Positions 55,550 through 64,000 of a stretch of 64,000 bases of DNA are shown piece by piece. This DNA is from Adiantum capillus-veneris. Its lineage: Eukaryota > Streptophyta > Polypodiopsida > Polypodiales > Pteridaceae. Position 1 is the first letter of the stretch; every line of letters starts with the position of its first letter. The stretch lies in NCBI GenBank assembly GCA_014529385.2, contig CM043947.1, positions 124,470,891 to 124,534,890 of the forward strand, read 5' to 3'. A program made the translations under genes and the position numbers. The notes beneath the pieces are model-generated. The model was given only the letters and a program-made list of their open reading frames with translations, ran no database searches and had not been told where the DNA came from.

Positions 55550-57226
55550 AATTGCTTCAATGTGGCAAACCGCCTGGCTCTTAACTGACTCCGGCTCCTG
55601 TTCATTGGTATCTACCGCTTTCTTTTGATAATATCAATAATCTCCTTGTGAAACTCGCGTTTGGAAATTCCCAAAATATCACCCAATGTGAGCTCCACTT
55701 TGCTATTCAGAATGCGTTATTCAAAAACTTTCTTTAAACCAGTAGCTAATTCAATGTCAAATTTAAGCTTATATGAGATTCCCCTGGGTTTACCTTACTT
55801 TTTGTCCTTGGGTGCATCCTCCATCGCCACTTCAGGAGCGGGGTTAGGAGTAGGACCTTCTTCTTGTTTGCTGTTGAATCTAATTGTCCTTTTTGATCTC
55901 CCAGGAACTTCTTCATCTCTTTTCCGCTTTTCCTCCACCATAGCCTCATTATCTTGAGACTTCGCAATAAATGCAGACACTGAAAGGCAATCCACTGGAT
56001 CACTCCACCTTGTGGTTTCTCGAATTGAATTCCCTACTTGTCGCAGCTTCCCAAAAGTTACCTGCCCTATTTCTGTTGCCTTCAAAGCATAAGGCCACAA
56101 GTGACTCTTGGTATCTGCACCATCATCGTCACCCTTCCCGCAGTCTTGCAGCCTATGTGTAGCTTCTTCACAAGAGCAACATTATGTTGAATCTCTTCAA
56201 ATATCTTTTTCATGCCACCCCTACCAAAGTTCATGCGGAGCATCTCACCTGTTGCCCTAAGGTGAATCTTCTTGTCCTTCCAAAACACCACGTTCCTTTT
56301 ATAATCTTCATTGAATTCATCACATTCTTTAACATACTTGTGGTCTTCACTATCACACCACATGCATCGGTCCTAGCCTTTGCGTGGAGGCTATTGTCTA
56401 GGCTCAGAAGTAGACCCCTTTGTAGCTAGCCCTTCAAATTTTACAGCTTTAAATTTCAAATTTAATTCTTGAATACCTTTCACCAATTCATCAAGAACTG
56501 GCTCCTCCACTCTGGGTATTGCTGAGGTTGTTTTCTCCTCAGGTTCCTCTTCCACAACATCCATGATGTCAGCCACAATCAGCTTATCGACTCTCATCTA
56601 TCGTTTCATGATCATGTTTACTGCTTCAGTGACTATCTTCCAGTCGGATGTTAAGCCCAATTCTCGTGTTGAATCCTCCAGCATTTGCACTAGACTCTTC
56701 TAAAGTCGTGGATCAGCAGCCTGAATGAACAGTTCAACCTTCTGATCCTTCATTGAACATTGCTCTGTCGAGGATAGTTGCTCAAATTTCTTCTCAAATT
56801 CTCGTAATAATTCTCGTGCAGATAGATTTTTGTTCTTCTTTTGCACCCACTTCATAAAGCTCTGTCTGGTTACCCTTTGCAAATCCTCAAGGAAGTATTC
56901 CTCCTAAAGCGTCTTCTTGAAGTCCTTCCAATTCGAGCCTTGAACCGTATGAATTTCTTTTATTCGGCTCCTAAGTTCCGGCTCGGCAATTAAATGGAAT
57001 CCATCCAATCCATTCTGATCATCGATTCCATTATCTTCCATTGCCTGCTCGTAGATATTGCAAAACTTCCTAATATCCCGACCTTCAAATTTCTGTAATT
57101 TCTCGGTAACTGTGTGCCGAGATTTACGAATCCTGGCTTGCAGATTATACTACTGTTGGGCATCCTCTTGTTGTTGCATGTACGCAACAAACTGCTGCTC
57201 ACCCCGGCTCGTTTGGCACCGGGCAC
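55550..57226 (-). pseudogene. Element G gag (broken)
   Basis: Minus-strand pieces: KMESMIRMDWMDSI-type opening (56990-57226), RQSFMKWVQKKNKNLSAREL and LREFEKKFEQLSSTEQ (56700-56882), an acidic linker, then a complete zinc knuckle CMWCDSEDHKYVKEC near 56330-56375, and a Lys/Glu-rich tail (55746-56100). Five or more frame breaks. The opening overlaps the LTR edge, so the leader and primer site seem to be deleted. Confidence 0.75.
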
Positions 57227-59387
57227 CTGGCTGTGAGAGGTGCGAGGAAAAGAGTTGCGGTAGACACAATTAATGGGAAAAGAGCTTTAAAAAGACTGTA
57301 TACCTTAAACTAAATACTCAACAGTATCCCTGCTTAATCAAATGTTAATGGAAGCGTTTATGCTCCTTACAAAATTTAACCTGTGTTAATCCAAGGGCTA
57401 ATCAAGAAAATCAATAATGACGTGCCTTGTACTGCCTTCTGCTTCTTCCCGCTATGGCATAAGAACTTTCACTTCCAATTGCCTTGGGTGGTCTGATTCG
57501 ATTTACGGTTACCGGCTTAATTCCGGATTGAATGGGCTTGGAGATTATGGTTATCAAGGCTAAAGATGGCTAAGTGAAATCGAGAGCTTTGGCTTCGCTA
57601 ATGAGAGATTAGGCTCAGATTCTAATATTAGGCTTAGGCTTGGCTTATGAGATTAGGATTGGGCTTAAGGATTAAGGTTTAGGCTTGGCTAGTGAGAGTT
57701 TAAGATCCGAGGTTATACTTGCCTTATGAGATTAGGCGTAGAGAGCTTAGGAAGATTGGTGTAAGGCTGTGACAATCCGGGCTTAGGCTTTGCTTTAGTT
57801 AAGTGGGCTTCTGAGATTAGGTATAGAGCTTAAGAAGATTAGGATTATCTCCGCTAATGAGAGTGAGAGTAGGCTTAGAGCTCAAGATTTGATGAGATCC
57901 AGAGATTTGGAAAGCTTGGCTTATGAGAGATTAGGCTTGGCTTACGAAGCTTATGAAGCTTAGCTTGGGTTATGGAGCTTAAGAAATCAAGCTTGAGTTT
58001 GGTTATTAAGAGCTTAATGAGATCAAGATTTAGCTTGGCTTAAGAGTTTGAGATCCGGCTTGCTCCTAGAGAGAGCGCTCAAAAATGAGAAGGGGCAGGA
58101 AAAAAACACACGAGAGCTCCTAAAGTGAGCCCCCCTTTTCCTTTTATATGTTTCATGGCTTCTGCCTTACCCATTAGCGATGTCGCTAATGGGTAGCCCC
58201 TAGTTGACGTGGCGAGACCCGAGTCTATGACGTGGCAGGAGCACCAGTTGATCAGCACAAAATGAGTCGATCTTGGATTCAAATCAGAGCGTAATGGGCT
58301 GCTCCTCCTTTTTCGCTTATTCGTTGATCTCGTCTGAGCATTCGTTTGGCCTGCGCAAGCAAGGCAAGCTCTCTCCCCGTCGACGGTCACTGGTTGGTGA
58401 TAACACCATTGTTTTTTTTTTATTTGGTTCACATATCCTAAGGTTTAGCGTAGCACCATGGGCAGACATATGTTGAGGCCATTGGGAGGCCATAAGTTGA
58501 GGCCCTTGGCCAATATTTGATGGGCACCACATTTGGTATACATATCCACCAAGGCAATTTGCCGCTCATGACTTCATTTTCCAGCATTTCCGAGTAGCAA
58601 TATCACCTTGTTGCCCATTCTAGTGCTTTAAATGCCATCATAGCTTTCAAGATGCAAGTATAAGTGTCCGTCAAGGCTAGGCATTAGATATATATCAAAA
58701 ATTCTTCCGCATCGGCCCACATTTGAAATACATATCAGGCACCGCACTGCAGTAAGCCTGTATATTGCCAACTCAAAAATACAATGCTAGTGGAGACGGG
58801 CCTTTGGTTACCACCAATTCTGCTGTGTCGGCTCTATTTCCCAGAATCTGTCTGAACTTCAAAAATTATGAGATGAACTTGGCTGATCAAGGCAACTAGG
58901 GCGGTTCGGAATCGGCCCCCACCAATACTTAAATTAGCCATATCTTGCCAACTGAAACCCTGATTGACAACTGGAAAGATCGACATGCTCCTAGAAGTGA
59001 GCACTTCGGACCCATGCATTCGTATCATCTTTGATCTTTTATCAGTAGGTTCTCGATCCGGTACGGATATGCTACTGACTCAACTTAAAACTGTCATAAC
59101 TTCTTACCCGTAGCTCTGATTGATGAGCCGTAAAGACAGGCATGTAGAGCCCTTCAAGTACTTCATCTTTAATCAATTAAATCTCAGTTATGACCACTTC
59201 AAGCATACTTGTTGTTTAACATTACCAAGACATATTTTTGCCCTTACAGCCGCATCTGGCACACTTTTAGCTTAAAAATTGGCTTGTTAACAAGCCCTTA
59301 TAACTGCTTAATAATCATGTAGGATTCAAATACACCTGATTGGCATCCCTTTGCCCATTTTCTTGTCATGTGAGCGGAGCAGCACGA
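57205..59387 (-). repeat. Element G 5' LTR
   Basis: Matches 44846-47030 with scattered changes. Includes the low-complexity GGCTTA region (57560-58060) and the palindrome at 58170. The right end is three bases shorter than the other copy. Confidence 0.88.
58170..58193. repeat. LTR palindrome of element G, right copy
   Basis: Same arms as at 45831 (CCCATTAGCGA/TCGCTAATGGG), still perfect although the LTRs have diverged around it. Confidence 0.9.
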
Positions 59388-59392
59388 AACTG

Positions 59393-59590
59393 GTAATCAA
59401 AATTCGTTTCCGAATAGCACATTGCGTTCCTTGTCTCTTCCTCTACAATCTAAGTGTGATCATTTTCAATTCTGATGTGGTTGGCGACTCATTGTTTGTG
59501 AGATAAATGCATTGATTTGGAGGTTAAAATGGCTATTTTTTTATGTTTTGACCATGGATAAGTGTTTCTATGTTTAAGGAGGGCCTTTCC
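59393..59590 (+). repeat. Element A 3' LTR, right half
   Basis: Resumes GTAATCAAAATTCGTTTCC exactly where 44845 stopped and matches the 1103-1290 copy to GTTTAA (about 59577). The true LTR end is not identifiable because the other copy is cut by a transposon at that point. Confidence 0.85.
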
Positions 59591-59752
59591 GAGTACTTCT
59601 ATTTCAGTTTTCTGCGCATTTTTTGTGATGGATTGTGATTTATGTACCTTCCCAGATGGTGAGAGAACTTGGTAGGATTGAGCCCTTAAGCGTTGTGATA
59701 CCTCTCCTTAAGTTTCATTGCATTTCGGATCTACCTAGAGGAACCCACTATA

Positions 59753-59753
<1 letters not shown>

Positions 59754-59840
<87 letters not shown>
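59754..59840. repeat. (CT)n(CA)n compound microsatellite
   Basis: About 24 CT units followed by 19 CA units. Confidence 0.97.
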
Positions 59841-59841
<1 letters not shown>

Positions 59842-59946
59842 TGCACTCTCCATCATGTCGAAATGAAGGGTTTTGTAAATACCATCTTGAATCAAATTTT
59901 CCCTCACATTACAAAGGGTTTTCATCCCCTCTATCTACGTCTCCAT

Positions 59947-59952
<6 letters not shown>

Positions 59953-60042
<90 letters not shown>
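59953..60042. repeat. (CT)n microsatellite
   Basis: About 45 CT units; source of the long Ser-Leu ORFs here. Confidence 0.97.
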
Positions 60043-60044
<2 letters not shown>

Positions 60045-61254
60045 GGTATGATGTGTTAGTGTTATTTGAATCGCTGTTGTCCACGTCCTAGCCACTCAAA
60101 TCTAGGTGGTGCCCCCTATTCACTCCCCATGATGAGTTCTGCACAACGGGCCCTGGCGTAGAGGCCACTGGGATCTGTTTTGCACTTGCGCTTGTCACTA
60201 CCAACCCAACAGGATTCATGTAGAGAGCCAATGATGATGAGGCTTGGGATTACAGTAGATGCCAACCAAGGCAATGTGAAGGTCCTCCAAAGATGATTAA
60301 AAGTTTAGCCAAGAAACACACATACTCATATCCTCTCACACTTAACTTGATTCCCAAATCTCTCTCTCTTCCTTACACACTTAGCCCCAATGGCACACCC
60401 GTAGAATATGTAGAAAATGCATCTATCTTCTTCACCAAAACACCATGAACATGGAGAACATCTCAACCACAGAGCACCCAAGATGATCCCTAAACATCAA
60501 ATTGACAAGAGAAAGGTGTAATTTACTCCTTAAAGGTGTGGAAGAAGAGAAACATCGTGACAAACAGGTGCGAGAGTGCAAACACACACCACCATGAATC
60601 CTATTGGCTCCCTCTCTTAGAGTAATGAATTCTCTGGTTTTTCACTTCAACAAGAAGCTCCCCCTTTTGTTTTCCATGGCATGTGAGCTGATGTGTCAAA
60701 ACTTGGCGAATTTGGACCAAATTTGACCAAATTTTGACTTTTTGAGCCATTTTTTACATGTTTTTGCTTATAAAAAACCATTTTTGATGGGGTTTGAGGA
60801 AAATGGTTTAGGGTTAATCACAAAATTTGTCAGGATATTTTTCAAATAATTTGAAAGAACTCCATTTTAGAATCCATTATTTTCTATACACAATACATGT
60901 GATTTGGATAAAATCTGCAAGGATATAGACGAGGTGCATGGGTGACTACATAGATCACGCTTTTGCACATGAGAGAGCACTCTCTAGGCTTCCACTTGTT
61001 TTATTGAGAACCAAAAGCATATTTAAATCATGTACAAGCAGTTCTAGAAAACCATGATGCCACAAATAAGGGTCCAACCCCTCCAGGGGATATGCACATA
61101 ACGGTGACCTTGATTGAGCACTCTTGAGTATGTGCATGCCATATACATATGCGACTTCTTCCAGAAAGTTGGCAAGAATTCATAAAATCATTAGGTACTT
61201 TCTTAGTTGCATAAGCAAACTTTTCATAACTTGCCAACCCCGTAGTCTTCTAGA

Positions 61255-62560
61255 TCATTCATGATCAGCAGTAGCAATTTCCAAGGCAAACAAAGAGCAC
61301 ATATCATCCCCAGAAGTTACCTCTGCATGTAAAGTGACTTTTGAGTTGTCAAGCTCTTCAAGAAGTATATCATCATTTACAATTGTCATCATTCTTGGCA
61401 CATACTTCTTGAGGCTGTACCCATTAACTCTAGATAAGTGCATGGTTCCATCCAAATCAGCAAGCTGATAAGTGCCATTCTTGTACTTCTTTGCTACCAT
61501 GAATGGACCCTCCCATTTGTTTTGAACCTTTTTTTAAAAAAATTCTCTCGAATTGGTTATTGTATCTTAGTACTATTTCACCCTCCTCTATCTCTGTCCT
61601 TCGTAGTTTCATTGGAACTTCTTTGTTGATCATGTTGATTTTTCTCATAATGCTCAAAAGCAAAAGTACGATCAAGCTGTAAACATAGTAAATGAAAAGT
61701 CTCTCTTCAAGCATGTCCATTGCCTCTTCGTTTAACTTTATGAGAATCTTGATGGAAGGAATCTCAACTTCAATGGGCAACAACGCTTCCTTTCCAAACA
61801 CCAAGTGAAATCGAGAAAATCATGTTCCTAATTTTATAGATGTTCTATAAGCCCACAAAGCACATGAAAGTTCAAGATTCCATGTTTGACTTTGAGTCAT
61901 TTTGGTAAGTTTCATCATAAGCTCTCCATTGAATCTTTCATTCATTCCATTGCATTGGAGAATATGGTGTGGTGTACCTATGTTGTACCTTCAACTTCTC
62001 ACATAAATAGCCGATCAACTTTCCACAAAATCCCAAGGAGCAATTCCAATATGGTACACCAAACTTACAACATATATCCTCATACACAAATTTTCCAACT
62101 TCCTTGCTTGTGATCTTCTTTGCTACCTTTTCCTTTGCCCATCTTGACAAATAGTCAACTGTAGTAAGAATATAACATTTTTCTCTACCAGTCACTAGGC
62201 AATGGCCCTATTGCATCAAGGCTGCATTTCTCTCAAACACATCGTAAGCCAACATAATTTTGCAAAATTCAGATTTGAGTACTCTCTTACCCATATGCTG
62301 GCATGGTAAACATGATTTTCACCAATGATGGACATCCGTTTGTATTCTCTACCACACATATCCTTCTTGTAAGATCTTCTATAAAGTTGCTTTCATTTCA
62401 AAGTGTCCACTACAAGATCCCTCATGGTTCTCTTCTAAAATTCTATAAGTCTCTTCCTTCCAAGGTACATGACGTAGCACCAAGTCACTCCCTTTCATGC
62501 AAACAACATCAAATGAAGCACATCCTTACTAGTTTTCCTCATGAATGCATACTGCTTTGA
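61255..62560 (-). pseudogene. Element F integrase (broken)
   Basis: Minus strand: zinc-module remnants (62200-62560), core with YILTTVDYLSRWAKE (first Asp), a damaged second-Asp region near FGVPYWN, RYTTPYSPMQWNE at the third-acid region, then MVFGKEALLPIEVEIPSI (61457-61804) and a C-terminal KNGTYQLADLDGTMHLSRVN, typical of Tat-like integrases. Multiple stops. Similar in style to element D. Confidence 0.82.
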
Positions 62561-63030
62561 TGCTAGAATGTCATGAGGTAGAAGGATTGTATGCAAAAAC
62601 TCTTCTTCTTTTGACAAGGTATCTCTTCCATGATACATAACATCATCAACTTTAATGACAAACACGTCAAAAATCATCTCCTGTGCAACATTATGAGCTT
62701 CTTCATTTTTGGACCTATCAACATGCATGATGCTCCAAGACTCAAATTTTTTTAGCAATTTCTTTACTTGTAGCCAAAGGCCCTCCAATTTTGGATTTTT
62801 GTTTTTCCACACTCCAAGAACTTGCTTAACCACTAGCATCACCCATATTTGTAAAAGATAGATTCAAGGTTGCAAACACATATGTAAACCACTTTGGAGA
62901 GCAATGTATTTAGCCTCATTGTTGCTTTTTGCATCAAGCTTTAGGCCTTGTTTCCTAATCAAAACTCCTTTGGGATCATAAATCACAATGCCTCCAGATG
63001 CTGCATCATGACTTTTCCTATATTGAACAT
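62561..63030 (-). pseudogene. Element F archaeal-type second RNase H (broken)
   Basis: Minus-strand blocks GGIVIYDPKGVLIRKQG, DAKSNNEAKYIALQSGLH, LVVKQVLGVW and HVDRSKNEEAHNVAQ follow the GxxxY / NNxAEYxAL / LVxxQ / RxxNxxAD order of the archaeal-type RNase H of Tat elements. The order RT - RNase H - second RNase H - integrase is kept. Confidence 0.78.
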
Positions 63031-64000
63031 CAACCATGCAATTTCAAGTTCTTGTAATCTCACCCTTTCTTGCTTCACAACTTCCTCTTTGATCAAAAGT
63101 GGACACTCTTTATACGTAAGAAGATCTGCCAAAGTATCTCTACTTATTTCTTCTACCATAAATGAGAATTGAAACTCTTGAATCTCAATTATCCATTTCA
63201 TAATTGCCTTTGACATGTTTGAGTTATTGAACAATTGGAGGAAGTAGAGAATAGCTCGTCAAGAAGGTAAAAGGCCGTGGTACCTAGATAATGGCTGAAT
63301 CTTCTACAAGCATATACAACGCTAACCATAACAAGCTCCACTTCAAAATAAACTCTCTCAGTATAGCATTCTTAACTCGGTTAGCACAATATATAGCACC
63401 TCATATACTGTGATCCTTTCCTATTTTTGTAAAAGCATGGCACCAATAGCATCTTCTCCTATTGATGGGTTCACAAAAAACTCTTTTCCCAATTTGGAAC
63501 TTGAATAGTAGGAAGAACCCAAAATCTCCTTGAATTTCTCAAAAACCTCTTCACATTGAACAGTCCAAATTAAGGGATCAACCTTTGCTGCTTGCTGTAA
63601 ATGATAGAGAATCTGTGATGATAGGGACATGAATCTACTCATATACCTAACTTTTTGGATAAAAGTGGCTAATTGCTTTGTATGTTTTGGGGATGGTAGA
63701 GACGTCAAGACCTTGACCTTCTCAAGATCTAGATCTATTCCATTCTCTGATATCACATGTCCCAAAATATTGACTCTAGGTTGTGCCAAATGACATTTGT
63801 TTGGATTTAATTGTCCTCCACATTCATCATATCGTCTAAATTCCATATCAAGCTTCATACAATGATCTAGTCAAGTACTATACACACAAAAATCATCGAT
63901 GAAACCTTTGACAAGCTTCTCAAATATGGAGTGAACACCCAATTAGAGACATCAATGCCTTGACCTTCTCAGGATCTAGATCTATTCCATTCTCTGATAT
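63031..64000 (-). pseudogene. Element F reverse transcriptase and RNase H (runs off the window)
   Basis: 63421-63858 is open and reads CGGQLNPNKCHLAQPRVNIL, GHVISENGID, YMSRFMSLSSQIL and FFVNPSIGEDAIGAMLLQK (RT thumb to RNase H start). 62983-63234 gives MSKAIMKWIIEIQEFQFSF and DTLADLLTY, the RNase H end. The catalytic RT motif lies near or beyond the window end. A ~50-bp stretch at 63707-63756 is repeated at 63953-64000. Confidence 0.85.

Larger units (their letters stand above)
44846..59387 (-). mobile_element. Element G: Ty3/gypsy retrotransposon inserted in element A's LTR
   Basis: Flanked by AACTG (44841-44845 and 59388-59392). LTRs of about 2.2 kb at both ends, a minus-strand polypurine tract, and gag, protease, RT, RNase H and integrase in standard Ty3 order on the minus strand. 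The ends are ATGTCG...CGACAT, with the right end three bases short. It contains solo LTR T. The coding region is broken throughout. Confidence 0.9.
30278..59590 (+). mobile_element. Element A: B-related Ty3 element, 5'-truncated and split by N and G
   Basis: Parts in order: RNase H tail, integrase with two zinc modules, retropepsin-like domain, internal polypurine tract, non-coding tract with palindromes, extra ORF (split by N at 37577-43720), polypurine tract and 3' LTR (split by G at 44846-59387). Without N and G about 8.6 kb remain. The order equals that of B although the nucleotide sequences differ strongly, so A and B are different families of one lineage. Confidence 0.85.
59591..61254. 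other. Non-coding stretch with microsatellites
   Basis: Between element A's LTR and the integrase end of element F. Dinucleotide runs at 59754-60042; otherwise I see no gene or recognisable repeat. The part after about 60100 may be the 3' untranslated region or LTR of F, but no boundary is visible. Confidence 0.5.

Overview
This window is intergenic DNA from a large, repeat-rich plant genome. The evidence is wall-to-wall Ty3/gypsy and Ty1/copia LTR retrotransposons, primer-binding sites matching the 3' ends of plant tRNA-Asp and initiator tRNA-Met, long (CT)n/(CA)n runs and heavily mutated reading frames. I see no cellular gene, rRNA or tRNA gene. The species cannot be fixed from the sequence.

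Layout, left to right. 1-1102 is one end of an inverted-repeat DNA transposon that entered an A-family LTR (1103-1595, minus). Element D (Tat-like Ty3, minus) is split into 2100-5708 and 24494-26080. A solo LTR (3096-3784) sits in its integrase and an 18.8-kb element, B (5709-24493, plus), sits in its reverse transcriptase. B itself carries a second inverted-repeat transposon (22177-23523). A truncated copia element, C (26081-30277), abuts element A (30278 to about 59590, plus), a 5'-truncated relative of B. A is interrupted by N (37577-43720), a young non-autonomous LTR element flanked by AACTT, and, inside its 3' LTR, by G (44846-59387, minus Ty3, flanked by AACTG). G in turn holds T (49428-53724), a 4.3-kb solo LTR flanked by GTAAC. 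After 59590 come microsatellites and then element F (Tat-like, minus), which leaves the window.

The notable content is the A/B/N group. A and B share an unusual order: gag (seen in B only), RT-RNase H, an integrase with two successive zinc-binding modules, a retropepsin-like domain placed AFTER integrase and followed by W-x-P-K motifs, an internal polypurine tract, a non-coding tract with long palindromes, an extra ORF with a coiled-coil middle and a conserved C-terminal domain, then polypurine tract and LTR. N has the same kind of primer site and polypurine tract and encodes only the protease/W-x-P-K protein, as an intact 507-residue frame, the longest in the window. This looks like a lineage of giant Ty3 elements with a small protease-only satellite. 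Apart from the N ORF (and one very short ORF inside T), every coding region described is broken by stops or frameshifts.
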